Origin: Sarcomyxa edulis | Taxonomy: Eukaryota > Basidiomycota > Agaricomycetes > Agaricales > Mycenaceae | NCBI GenBank assembly: GCA_009761415.1 | Contig: QUOL01000006.1 | Location: forward strand, 434,001-498,000 | Reading direction: 5' to 3' | DNA length: 64,000 bases | Shown here: positions 1 to 11,476 of the stretch, one piece after another | How positions within the stretch are numbered: position 1 is the stretch's first letter | How the letters are laid out: each line of letters begins with the position of its first letter | Program-made: the position numbers and the translations under genes | Notes under the pieces: generated by a model | Seen by the model: only the letters and a program-made list of their open reading frames with translations | The model's database searches: none | Told to the model about the DNA's origin: nothing

Positions 1-1811
1 GTCGATCACGTACATTCGCGCGATTGTGGGCACTGAGGGATGTCTGGCGGTCATGGTCAATCAAGCGGCGAACATTTATCACGATGATCACTATCTGACT
101 CACAGTCGCAACATCTCTTTGACAAAAGCATCCAAGTACGGCAAGGCGTCCAATTCGGTGAGACCCAGATCAGAAGTCGCGGCGCAAAAGGCTTCGGAAA
201 TTTCTATGCGAAGTCTTGTTTGTACCACCGGTTGAGTTGCGAGAATATGAAGAGTTCTAGCTAATGCACCTGTAGCGCAAACGTTTGAGTACGATGTACC
301 AGAAACACATGACATGGAAACCAACTAGATGTAGTGTCGCGCGCAGCAAATATGAGAGTGCTGAAACAGCGCCGGGTTTATCAACTGATCTCTAACTGGA
401 TGATTGTCCAGAGAATACACACGATATCTGAGCTAAGATTTCGACTTCCGGTAGTTGTGAGTCTTGCTGAACCTTCATATTATCTCGCACTGTGGTAGAA
501 TGTGAGAGGTTTCGATATGCAACGGTGACAAAAACGTACATAATATATCAATCAGATCCTTGCCCCCGTCGACCGTTTTGTCCGCGCGGTCCTTTTTCGT
601 GCTCAAAATTTGCAGAGCAGTCAGGTCCATTAAATTCACCATGTCTCGAACCCTACGTATCGACTTTGAGGGAATTAACTTCACTAAGAACTGGCGGAGG
701 GAGGCGGTCCCAAGCTTCGCACAAATCGGGAGTAACGGAAGGACTGGGGTGCATTCGAGCACGGACGGTCTGTTGATAATTAGAACATGGAAGGAGAAGC
801 AGGTAGGGACACGAACAAGAGGTACTTGATGGATTCCGTGTACGGGTTCGAAGATTCCTCTGGATCTAGTTCATCGAAACTGTAGCCGAGACCGCTCTGC
901 CCGATGTTTTCGAGAGAGATACGATTTACCCATTGCATCATATCGACCTGTCAACATACAGTAAGTCGAAAGGTGTAATGATCAGGCATCTTTACCTCTT
1001 GAGGACCGTTTGATAGTTTCGAACAAAGAGAGTTTCTGGCCTGTATGGGAGTTGCTTATCAAGAGATCCTCTTCCGATGTAGTATAGGGGAAAAGATGAC
1101 CTTCCGGGTGACCTGGTAGAAATCTCTTATCATGTTCCGTAGACGGAGCGGAGAAAAGGCAGCGTTGAGTAGTTTTCGCTGTCTACGATGGTGCTGTCCT
1201 GATTTATATGTCAAGACATGGCCTTGCGTCTAGATAGAAAGACGGACCGGTTGTCGAGATCAAGCCAGGGCCAAAGAGCGTTTGATTGATTCTAGTCTAT
1301 GCGGTCAGTCTCAAGACGTTCGGGGATCTTCAAACAAAGAAAAACATACGCAAGGACGATTGGGGTCTTCTCATATATATCTGGGCTTTTCACCAGGATT
1401 TGATGCAGTGCTAATGGATCGTATACATAAAGTTCTCGTGCCTGTATGTTCCCGATGAGCGAATTCAAGGCTTTCATATTGTATTGAAAGACGAGATTGA
1501 TTAGAATGAGAGTGACTTACACCCAAGAGACCACGGAGCTTGACGATACCGGGAGCATAATCCTCCGAGAGCTTTCTGTAAAATTCCCAGCCATTAGGAT
1601 CGGCCAATTGTGTCAAATGTCCTATAGATTTTCGTGGATATCGAGAAATCATAGACGATACAGAGCATCACAAACCGACAATACTATTGGAAGACGGAGG
1701 CCCGGGAATGTTGTCTAGGACCGACGTGGAAAGCAGCTGTCTGCAAAACCATGCTAAGATGAAAAACAATCCCCCGATGGTGGTGAAAAGCCACAGAGGA
1801 TCTTCGACCAT
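1..1811 (-). CDS. Cytochrome P450 (P450 A), 3' end cut by the window edge
   Basis: This is a membrane-anchored heme monooxygenase acting at the ER. The start codon at 1811-1809 opens an N-terminal anchor (WLFTTIGGLFFILAWFC) followed by a proline-rich hinge (NIPGPPS). Later exons give the C-helix region (HHRRQRKLLN), the segment VDMMQWVNRISLENIGQSG, an I-helix with AARDTTS, and the K-helix EMLR (ExxR) joined over an intron to LHPSVPTIARM. The heme-binding cysteine lies beyond position 1, so catalytic competence cannot be judged. At least seven short introns are needed and no frame lesion was seen. It is diverged from the four other P450s in the window. It shares a 563-bp divergent promoter with P450 B, which suggests co-expression. 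The substrate is unknown. Confidence 0.85.
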
Positions 1812-2374
1812 TCTAGAGTGCTGTGTTGGGTGACGAGCTCCTGAGGTTTTTCACAGGCAGACATTCAATTCTCTTTATAAACACTTTTGACCTGGAATGA
1901 TTAATGAGGGTGAGTTCAAATCGTTGAGTTCAGGAATCTGATTCAACACTGATCCGATCGAGTCTTATCAGACGAATCGAACCGCACGATCGAGTCTGTT
2001 CCTAGTCACGGTTTCAGTCAGACGCGCTCATCCGACGTTGACGCTTGTTCTTTTTCCTGTCTCACGAATCAAGATGCTCTAGGATCGCAACTATACATTG
2101 ATCGGGAATATACTTGATGCCTTGATTTATATCTTCCTATCTTACCGGTAAGTACTAAGTTACTAGGTTTCCATGATATTTCTGTTGATTTTTGATGTTT
2201 TTGATCGTCGAATTTTCAATGTTGCTGTAGAATCAGAACAAACGCAAGTCATAGGTACTCCTGGTTTGTTTCGGGGTATCCTGCCCGATTTGACGGTTGA
2301 ACCACAGTAGCCAATATCCTTAGCATCATCTATAAAGTTAAGAAGATGAAGGTTTGACCCCATCCCGCGCCTCG
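1812..2374. promoter_or_regulatory. Divergent intergenic promoter between P450 A and P450 B
   Basis: No coding exon was found. The region carries a 10-bp direct repeat, GATCGAGTCT, at 1956-1965 and 1988-1997, 32 bp apart or roughly three helical turns. It could be a paired transcription-factor site for both P450 genes. That is inference; no known consensus is matched with certainty. Confidence 0.35.
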
Positions 2375-4497
2375 ATGTCAATACTGCTTGCGGCATTTAT
2401 CACAATAATCCTCCTCTTCGTATGGAGACTTGTATCTGCGATAAATGATGGTCGTCGCTCTACAGACCTTCCTCCTGGTCCCCCTACGGTACCAATCTTG
2501 GGCAATTTACTCATCTTTCCCAAAAAATGGCCGCATTATCAATTTACAATTTGGGGTACGTCGCGAGTCCTATCAAGATACTCTATCTAACAGACCCACT
2601 CAGCTGAGAAATACGGTGATATATTCTCGCTCAAAGTCATGCACCAGACGATTATCGTTCTAAACTCCCCAACGGCGGTCAAAGAGCTGATAGATCGGCG
2701 AGGCGCCTCGACCGCCAATCGCCCTGCGAGTATCATAGCCGATATGATAACGCCAGACAATCTGAATATCGGAACCGGGAGATTTGGTATGAAACTTCGA
2801 CATTAGATTCACGGCCCACATTCTCAATGACCCATATCTCAGCTAATAATACGTGGAAAACATTGAGGAAGTCAGCCATGTCGATGCTCCACCCAGATAA
2901 TGTCGATAAATTCAAATCAGTACAGCGCGCAGAATCCGCACAGCTCATGTGGGATATGGTTCAGAACCCAGATGTAAGTCTTTCCGTCGCCTCGTTCAAG
3001 TGTGTATCCTTATATCGTTCTCATCGCAGAATTTCTACCAAGACATCTGTCGGTTCACGACATCATTCTTTCTAATCATGATATACGGAGTGCGAGCTCC
3101 ACGCTCTGCTACTCGGGAAGCCAAAGTCTTCACCCAGGTCCAACTGGATTTCATGTATGTCATGGAGATGGGAAAGCTCCCTCCAGTCGATCTTTTTCCA
3201 ATTCTCAGATGGATTCCCGAGAGATTAGCCCCATGGAAACGTAAAGTACTCTCCGTGAAGAACAGGCAAGAGGGCCTTTTCAGCGAACTCTTATCCAGAG
3301 TCGAGCGTCGCATCTCGCAAGGGAAACAGAATGGAGCGTTCATGGAAGAAGCGTACAATCGTAGAGCCGAGTGGGAGCTGACTGATCTCATGCTAATGTA
3401 CGTTCTTCCAGTCCATTGTCTTTGTGTGCTACTCCCCTCATATATTCACAGGAACTTGGGTGGCACTCTATTGGAAGGCTCTGACACCTCTTCAGGATTT
3501 CTTCAGGGGATCATACTACTTTTTGTCGCTTACCCTGAAGTTCAGACCAAGGCACAGGATGAGGTCGATAGGATAGTAGGATCTGACCGACCGCCAACAT
3601 GGGATGATCTAGACAGCATGCCTTATCTGCACGCACTTATAGAAGAGGTACGAATACTCTCATGAAAAGAGAACCAATTTGCAATAAATTCTCGAGACAG
3701 GCATTCCGATTTCGACCGATTGGACCTTTAGCTATACCCCATGCCATGTCAAAAGATGAATGGGTGCGTATGCAATCTGACCTTCAAGCATTCGATATCA
3801 ATCATCATATCAGGTCAACGGCATGCTTTTCCCGAAAGACGCCGCTTTATTCATAAACCTATGTAAGTATCTATGCATTGATACAAATGCCACAAGAAAT
3901 GACTCGACGGTATTATTCATAGGGGCTATTTTCCATGATCCTCGTTATTTCGAAGAGCCCGAAACCTTCAAGCCTGAACGATTCTTGGTGAACCCATTAG
4001 GCTCTCGACTGGATGTACCAGACGATCCAGCACGCCGAGAAAATCTGACTTTTGGAGGTGGTCGGAGGGTGTGTCCCGGAATCAGGATAGGGAAATCCGG
4101 CCTGGTGTGTGGTATCTCTGATTTCCATGTCCCAACGAGAGAGAGCTCATTTGTCTGGTCATCAAGGCAATCAACGTCGCAAACTTCTTGTGGGCTTTTC
4201 GCTTCACCCCGGCTCGGGATTCTGTCACTAAGGGTATCAAGCCGCCTGATCTTTGGGCATATACTGAAGTACACTTGTTTCACTATCGCTGAAGTGCACT
4301 TATCTAATCTAGTTCATCAGGGTGTAAACGCCACGCCTCTTCCGTTCAAGTGCACTATCGAGCCCAGGTCTGCTGAAAAGGCGGGCATTATACGAAAGCA
4401 TTTCCTTGAGCAAAGTGCCCTATTTGCACCGTTCGAGCAAGACTTGTCGCCGGAGGATCAGGAATTTGTAAGGCTGAGCCGATCTTCACTGGGCTGA
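2375..4497 (+). CDS. Cytochrome P450 (P450 B), O-methylsterigmatocystin-oxidoreductase type
   Basis: This is an ER-anchored monooxygenase of the type usually annotated as O-methylsterigmatocystin oxidoreductase in basidiomycetes. The ATG at 2375 starts a hydrophobic anchor (LLAAFITIILLFVW), then the hinge LPPGPPTVPILGN. Further signatures are the I-helix LEGSDTSSG, the K-helix EEAFR (ExxR) restored across an intron, the PERF motif (FKPERFL), and the heme loop FGGGRRVCPG with its cysteine ligand. After the heme loop the frame changes. A 62-nt intron (4105-4166) joins GKSGL to AINVANFLWAF, at the same place as an intron in P450 C, so the gene looks intact. It is about 510 residues. It is a paralogue of P450 C (14.8-16.9 kb, opposite strand). 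The substrate is unknown. Confidence 0.9.
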
Positions 4498-4618
4498 TTT
4501 TGGTCTCGGTACGTTACATCTTACACACTCACATTTACGTTGTTCAGTCTATAACAAAGTTCGTCTCTTTTACATTGATAAGTGTACATTGATCAATCTT
4601 CAATGCAAGTTTATTCAT

Positions 4619-6771
4619 CTAAGTGACCAATTTCGAGTCCTTGAAGATGAGTGCTAGATATGCCGATACGCCACTGCTGGTATGCAGAATAGCTCCAATG
4701 AATCCATCAGGACGAACGATGACGACGGTGAATTCTGGGGCAACGACACGATATGACTCGTGTGCATGTCCGTCTCGATCGACCAGCAGGAAGTCGGCGT
4801 GATATGATCCTGAGGCGTCCCCAGCCCCAGTCAGAACTCGCACAATCTGGGCTGTACCGAGTGGCCATCCATTTTCTATGGTTTTCATAGCGTCGTCGGA
4901 TGTGGAAGTTCCGAAGATGAGGATGGTATGTTTTGCAGGTGAGAAAACGTCGAAGAGAGTCAGCTCCTTGCCACTGCTATCCACCAACCCAGACGCTGAA
5001 GGCGCACGATCTCCCGCACATAAATTGTCATCCCAACCTAAATAAGACCGCTCCTTCAGCTCGTCGGGATCCATAGTCTTTACTGACGGTGTACGCTCGT
5101 CTAGTACGATGGAACTCCATCGATAGTTGTTACCAAGCATGAAGAGATCCTTGCCGCGGAACAAAGATCCCGTCGATATGTCGTCTTTAGGATCGCGAGA
5201 TTTATGATACAAGCCAGTGACTTGTTTGAGCATCTCTGCGATGACAGGCATTCTTTCCTCGTTATAAGTATCGACGAGCGAAGGTCGGCCGAGTCCCTTT
5301 TGGATCAGAGCAAGCTTCCAGGCTAAATTGAACTACGACGAATCAGACCCTTGAAATTCATAAAGATGAGGACTACTTACAGAGTCCTGGATGCTTGTGT
5401 TGAGGCCTTGTCCACCGTGCGGGGAATGGACGTGCGCAGCATCTAGGAGAAAACAGTCAGGATGGGACCAGCTATACTTGTCATGATAGCGACTGACCTC
5501 CAGCGAGAAAGGCTCTTCCTTCACCGAAGTTATTGACAACTCTCATATTCGGTCTAGACGCAGAATGTAGTATCAATCAATCAGCTCCTGCAAAGACCAT
5601 GACGATGGTGTGCATCACCTGAAGAACGAGATCCATTCAAATTCACCAAATTCAACATCGTCCCGACCAACTCTCGAAGCAAACAACTCCTGTAATCCAG
5701 CTGGAGTTGCTCTTCCCTCCAGGTCAGCAGAACTTCCGGTGATTGTGATGACGAATTTTGGGCCATTCGCGTCGTACGGTCTGAACGAGAATCTACATCA
5801 AAGTGAATACATTGATGACCACCAGACGAAAATGAAATTCATACGTCAGCCCTTCTGTCGTCTTCCACAAATGCCAGTACTAGAAACGATGTTAACGGGG
5901 TTTCCCAAAGACGGGGCAAAGTGTTACCTGGATATCTAGATTTTTGACGGTGGCATTCGCCACAAGAAAGCCTTCGGAATCCAACGTTTTCCCAAGAAGA
6001 CCCAATCTCAGAACCTTCCTGACCGATCCTAAGACTTGATTAGCAACAGTATGGCTCAGAGATCTATTAGCGTGCCTTTTGCGCCATCGGTACCAACAAT
6101 GAAGCTGGCGTGGATCTCTTCGGCTCCTTCTTGATCTTCTTGATGGACAACAACTTTTGCAGTGATACTATCGTCGTCCTGACTGAAGTCGACCAGTTCC
6201 TTGCCGAACTCGACTGCACATCCGCCTTTCTTGAGCTCTTTGCGCAGAGTTTCTTCCAGAAGAGCCTGGGAAACGAACCACAGCCCTCCCTAATGAAGAT
6301 TGTGAGTATTTTCCCCTACTAAAGTATAGCGAATGCTACTTACGAAAGGCCTTGCAGGGGTCACGTCAACAGTTTCGGTCATGGTCCAAGTCTTGAGCGC
6401 TTCAGTGCCTCCAGGCAATTTGTAAAGTCGCATCGGAGGCGCAGGCATTCCACGACATTTCGAGACTTCGGGAAGTACTCCCAGAATCTGAAGCAACTCG
6501 ATAGAACGAGGCTGAAACGAGAGAAGGGTCAGTATTGAGTTGCAACAACACAAACAACATATAATCGCCATCATGCCAGCTCCACGAGTTCCTTTGTGAT
6601 GGGTCGTACTTTTCTCGATGATGCGGAAGGGAACATTTGCTCTGAGTAATGAAAGTGCGAGCACGAGGCCAGAAGGGCCCGCTCCAACCTGTGTGGGTTC
6701 TGTATGAATTTTGATATTACAGTGATGGGCTGATAAAGGTTACGCACGACGAGGACAGGTAGTGAGGACAT
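4619..6771 (-). CDS. FAD-dependent aromatic-ring hydroxylase (phenol hydroxylase / PCP monooxygenase family)
   Basis: This class A flavin monooxygenase uses NAD(P)H and O2 to hydroxylate phenolic rings. Exon 1 (ATG at 6771) joins across an intron to VVGAGPSGLVLALSLL, the GxGxxG dinucleotide fold. Then follow RGAG, QPRSIELLQILG, and a substrate-domain segment ending IVGTDGAKG. The FAD-ribityl motif DAAHVHSPHGGQGLNTS sits in its own exon. The C-terminal ~200 residues form the thioredoxin-like domain of PheA/TfdB-type enzymes. Seven or so introns are inferred and no lesion was seen. It converges on P450 B with only 121 bp between stops. In an aromatic or meroterpenoid pathway it is the natural candidate for hydroxylating, or oxidatively decarboxylating, a prenylated benzoate. 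That role is inferred. Confidence 0.88.
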
Positions 6772-8303
6772 TTGTGCACAAAATCAGATGGGCCCAAACC
6801 ACAAGACTGAGACCAAGATGCTGTGTGTTAGTGAGAAACCCCATTTTATCATCGATGTCGAAGATAGACATGCTGGACCTGAAATAGAACGAAACGAACG
6901 AGAATCGAACACCAGTCATCGACTGATCTGATTCGATTGTTTGAGTCGGACCGATCGATCGTAGTTCTAGCTCATGAGCCGGTATTCTTACCTTTCATCC
7001 AGAAGCTGTCAACAATGCACGTCGTTGTCCTCAGATATCGGTATCTATTGATTCATGCATCGAATTCTCGCTTTCTATAGCTAGTCTTCCGTGTACCACG
7101 GCAACTTCGAAAACCATATACATCTTCCTCGGTTTCCGACGTCTACGGTCAAGGTAGCCTTTTCTTTGCTAGTCTACCCGACATATCTCACAAGCTTTCA
7201 TCTGAGTCTATTCCCATCCTTGCGGTCTGTAGGCACCGGCCTCTAAATCTGTACATGATGCATCACCAACCAATCATGGATTAGCATCCGATTGCATTAT
7301 GCCAACATCATGGCAATTAGGCGGGAAGTCAGGCGCTTCTCCAAGATGCAAACAGTAAGGGCCACCTAAATTCCACCTAGTTGGCTCCTATCATCTGAAA
7401 GGTTTCCAGGCAGGGTCAGTACCATACTGATGAGATAACTATAGACGCAACTGAGATCAGGCCGCATCTATGGATTTCCTCCAAAGCACCCTCGTCTCCC
7501 ACTGTGGCGACCTGCCCTGCGACTATCTTCACTCCGTCAGTCGTGAGCACCCCTGAACTCTGAGCATCTCTTCTTGATGATCACGGACTTGATGAATCAT
7601 TGCTCCTTCGATTATTGCAGCAATTATGGCCTACAGTCTCCGAGTTGGGTGATCTTCGCATTGTACCCTACCCCGATCTTTGGGCCGTTATGTCATAGGC
7701 ACAGCTCCATAGACAGTTCTCGCGTCTTCTGATCTTTTATACACATGCTATGCATACCACCGGCTTACCGACTAGAGAGCGGTGGGGAATTCAGATGTAT
7801 GGTCGGTGTGTGGTATACTTGCTATGCATTATTATTCTTTTTTCGCCATTGAAGATATATCTTCTGGCAGGACGCGTACTCACTTGGTCGTCCAAGCTCC
7901 AGTGCGCGTTCAGTTGAGTGGCTTTGGAGACGCGTTATTTTATCTCGGGGCTTCCACCAAACACACCCGACGCGTGACGCGTCCATCGTGACAATCTCAT
8001 TTACATACGCGGTTGTATATCGAGGCACTCAGAGTACCTATGCAGAATATGGTGAAAGAAGTGAACGATAGTACAATACACACAATCCAGTAAACGAGTG
8101 ATAATGAAGGCAAAGGAGAAAATATGGGATGATACACTAGGAACTCCGAAGAGTCGATGAAAAGGCCGCGCGGATGGTAATCGAGCAAATGTACAGGTAT
8201 GGATATTGAATAAAATGAAGATGCTGTTGAGCCGGGGCTGAATTGAAATAAATAAGGAATGTGAAGTTCGAAAAAGGAGAAAGGTAGCCTAGTCCGAGTG
8301 ATG
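6772..8303. other. Intergenic, no gene recognised
   Basis: This 1.5-kb stretch has only short, low-quality reading frames on both strands and no family motifs. The part next to 6771 should contain the hydroxylase promoter. The region around 6940-6970 is rich in GATC/GATCG words. No RNA gene or transposon end was recognised. Confidence 0.5.
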
Positions 8304-9744
8304 CTAATAAGCTGAAATGAACAAACTGATGAGTGCGCGGAGAGGTAAAGTGACGGTATATCCCGCACGAGCAGCGAGGTTCATTCCAGGAAGTTGACGG
8401 TATAAAGGTGGGGGCGGAGGCGCAGCCTTGATCGTGGTGGTGATGGTCTCTTCAGGTATAGTTTCAAGACGGATAGTGGAAGAAGGGAAGGAGCGAAGGG
8501 ACAATTTAGATGTGGATGACGTGGGAGATGACTCGAAGTTGATTGGAGAGGATTCGTAGCGAGGAGGAGGAAGTAGCCATGACGGAAGTAACTGTGCGAG
8601 TATGGACGGCGAGTCAAAGGACACCATCCTCCTACCTTTCGTCTTGAGAGATTCCACAGATTCTTCCACGACCTTGACTCTCACATCCTGTTTTTCACAT
8701 TTCCTTTCATATCGTTTGACGCTCTTCTCCACGACATCGATCGATTCGTCCACATAGTCATATATGTCCTCCTTATTCTGCGCTAGCCTCTCCCGCATCT
8801 TCTCCATGGTTCGCTCGAGATCCGTAACTCTGCTCAAAACCTCCTGTAACTGCTTCTGCGTATCTTCTGCCGCAGCCGCCGCAGGGTCATCAGAAGTCGA
8901 CGGGTAATGAATGACATTGTGCAGATCATTGGTTCGCTGAGTCACCCGGTCGATGACATGTCTCCAGGGTCGAATACCTGTGGATAGTATGAACAAGCTC
9001 GTGCTGAACCAAGATACGATGTCTTCTCCTGAAACGGCATGCGTAACGACCCGTAAAATGACAGCCCCGATGAAAGGTGAGAGGACAGTGAGTGCGAGGA
9101 AGAACAACTCGAGGAGATGCAATTCAGAGGCAGCCAATTCACGGTAGTGGTCTTCAAGCGGGAGTTGGGGAAGGTAGCGAGGACGCCGGCGTGGTCGAGC
9201 TCTATTGTAAAGTGCCCATGGAACTGGAAAAGGAAGCGTGTTAAACGCTGTATTATGAGAAGCTGAAGATGTACGTACTTTCGATTATCTGATGCAAGTA
9301 GAAGATGAGCAGGATGATGAGCAGCAGATTCTTGACATGGTCTCCTCCTGTCAACCAGTTTCCGATTGGGGAGACGAGGGCCACAACGACGGCGAGGTCA
9401 AATTCATACCAAGCCCTGGTAGATGGAGAAGTGGGACTTTCAGAATGGTCTTTCTCATAAGTCCCGGAGGTGTCAATTCCAAGAGGAGTAGAATGGCCAG
9501 GAGATCTTTGCGGGGAAGTAGATGTAGGTTTGACATCTTCGCTTGACTCTGAATCGCTCTCGTAGTCACTTGGGGAATGTTCCTTTTCGTCCTCCTCTTC
9601 CTCTTCCTCTTCTTCGTTCGCTTGATGGTGATTCGAAGCCAGCGGGTCGTCCGATTTACTGGAGAATGTGTTTTGAGCTCGTTCAAGGATGTGCATTCTG
9701 CGCCGCAGAATGTTCTGGTTTTTTGTAGTTGGGTCGGTAGCCAT
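8304..9744 (-). CDS. Hypothetical acidic coiled-coil membrane protein
   Basis: I do not recognise this protein. The ATG at 9744 begins a polar N-terminus with an uninterrupted glutamate run (about nine acidic residues in EEEEEEEEDEKE) and a Ser/Pro-rich stretch. A hydrophobic segment follows (LLLIILLIFYLHQII). One intron (about 9225-9278) joins to a basic patch (RARPRRRPRYLP). Next come a second hydrophobic region (LLELFFLALTVLSPFIGAVILRV), a third (WFSTSLFIL), and a long heptad-like charged region (KQLQEVLSRVTDLERTMEKM onward) that looks like a coiled coil. The tail is Ser/Pro rich. Total length is about 460 residues. It resembles a conserved agaricomycete hypothetical membrane protein rather than a pathway enzyme. 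It is unlikely to take part in metabolite synthesis. Confidence 0.7.
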
Positions 9745-10039
9745 GATGCAACAATATCGGGAGGGGAAAGAGAGAGGAATTCAAGATGTTTCGATGTTTT
9801 CTGAGAGTGGCATGAACGTGTTCAAACTCAAGGCAAATGGTAGGCGAAAAGGAGAAATGCTGCCGAATTCGGAGACTTTTTTTACATCCGAAACATGCAT
9901 GTCCTTCCTCCGTCAATATCTGCTCAAATACAACTGTCAAGCACAATCAGCCCTCAGTTCGAACTTCAGCGGACTGAGAGAAAGGGACTACGATAATGCT
10001 GAAAGAAAGATAATGCTCGTATTCTATGCTTAAATAACA

Positions 10040-11476
10040 TCAGTACGCTAATAGTTCTCCTGCCTGAAACACACCGCCCAGCTTTTCCAGAACATCCCAT
10101 TCCTCTTTCAGCAAGGATATAACAACTTCGGTCCTCTGGCTTGCTCTATTCTTGGGAAGTACAATTGTCATCCCATCGTACGTCGATTGGCACACCCTGA
10201 TGCTCTGCGGTACTCCCAACGCACCGAATCGATATTCAGACGTTTTCATTCCCTCCCAGCTCGAAATTATAACGTTCTGCTTGCCCGGAGGTGCAAAGGC
10301 TGGAACGACAAGTCGCTTGTCAGTTACTGAGGCGATGAACGAGCAGACAGATGCAAGATGTCCTTCGATGCGGACAGCATCAATCGACGCTCGGATGACG
10401 ACTGCAATTCCGTGAACATTTTTCAAAGAATCAACATCCGTCGAGTGGAAGGCAGAAATGGGGAGGGTGGTAATGGCATTTGTGATCGCGTTTCCAAACC
10501 AATTTTCTGGAAGTGCCACATTTCGTCGCGAATTGACGGGCATGCCTAGAAGCGAGTGCTCTACGCCATGTAAAGCACTGGTCTGCGAGCGGATACGCAT
10601 GTGGGACTGCCAAAGGATGGCGAAGAGATAGTTGTTGGTCGAGACCTTGCTGACGGGGTCAGATGCGGATTCTTCCGCTGCAGCTTTCAAACGGTCGATC
10701 TCCGGTATAGAAAAGGAATAAACGCGAGCCTCATGTTTGTGAGTGGAAGCGCCAGAATCTGCATTGATAGCTGCTTCAAGCAGGCTCTCTGGTAGGATCG
10801 TGAAACCGGGATGCACACGAGGGACGCTGTGTGTGGAACACAGGAGTGTCCTGTCAATGATTTCTTGTGGTATGATGGTCGAGTTCGCCGTCATGAGGCT
10901 GCTGGTCGCAGCGCAGATGTTGTCGCTGAGATGCTTCATGACGGTGTCAAAGCCGGTACCATCAGCTAACGCATGATGCATACAGGGAACCAATACAACT
11001 CCTCCACGGATAAACGTCAGTTGAACTGCGAACGCTTCCGCATCATCGCCTGTCGACATAATGTCTACAGGAGCGAAATATATAGGGTCGAATTTGCTTA
11101 TGGGAAAATGAGCGGATTCCAGGTCAATGTAAGACGGATAGAATGCCGAGTCTTCGGGTGGAAAACATTGTACGACACGTACTCCGCTGTCCGACTCTGT
11201 TATCGGGATAGTGAGACTCATAGATCCGTCTAGAGTACTGGTCCTGATTTTTCCATTGAGGTGGGGAAATTGACCAAGTGTTTGTACGACACCTTTGTGG
11301 AAGGATTCAACTATTTCGGATATAGATAATGCAGGCTCAACTTGTGGGATCGAGAAGACGAGGACGAGATGGATATACACGGGAGGCATGATGAAATCGA
11401 GGGGAGAAAGTGGATATGTGGGGGCCAGGTCATGCCAATTAGTGGGTCTGAGTGTACAAGTCGTCGAATGGTCCAT
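10040..11476 (-). CDS. HXXXD (BAHD / trichothecene 3-O-acetyltransferase-like) acyltransferase
   Basis: This single-exon, 478-residue protein belongs to the transferase family (PF02458-type), which moves an acyl group from acyl-CoA to a hydroxyl or amine. The catalytic motif HHALADG lies at residues 167-173, giving H168-xxx-D172. The N-terminus (LSPLDFIMPPVYIHLVLVF) and the QFPHLNGKI segment fit the family. The structural DFGWG motif expected near residue 430 is replaced by YRFGALG, as in some divergent fungal members. It could acylate an alcohol made by the neighbouring P450s, but the acyl donor and acceptor are not predictable. It stands about 2.2 kb from the GST, with no overlap with other genes. 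Confidence 0.85.
   Translation of the reverse strand: MDHSTTCTLRPTNWHDLAPTYPLSPLDFIMPPVYIHLVLVFSIPQVEPALSISEIVESFHKGVVQTLGQFPHLNGKIRTSTLDGSMSLTIPITESDSGVRVVQCFPPEDSAFYPSYIDLESAHFPISKFDPIYFAPVDIMSTGDDAEAFAVQLTFIRGGVVLVPCMHHALADGTGFDTVMKHLSDNICAATSSLMTANSTIIPQEIIDRTLLCSTHSVPRVHPGFTILPESLLEAAINADSGASTHKHEARVYSFSIPEIDRLKAAAEESASDPVSKVSTNNYLFAILWQSHMRIRSQTSALHGVEHSLLGMPVNSRRNVALPENWFGNAITNAITTLPISAFHSTDVDSLKNVHGIAVVIRASIDAVRIEGHLASVCSFIASVTDKRLVVPAFAPPGKQNVIISSWEGMKTSEYRFGALGVPQSIRVCQSTYDGMTIVLPKNRASQRTEVVISLLKEEWDVLEKLGGVFQAGELLAY

Noticed and set aside
1100..1290. Suspected rearrangement in P450 A between the N-terminal part and VDMMQW
   Set aside because: The minus strand gives HHRRQRKLLNAAFSPLRLRN and further exons in the expected order once short introns are removed.
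4105..4143. Apparent frameshift, or a 35-nt mini-intron, just after the heme loop of P450 B
   Set aside because: A normal 62-nt intron (4105-4166) at the same position as in P450 C restores the frame and joins GKSGL to AINVANFLWAF.
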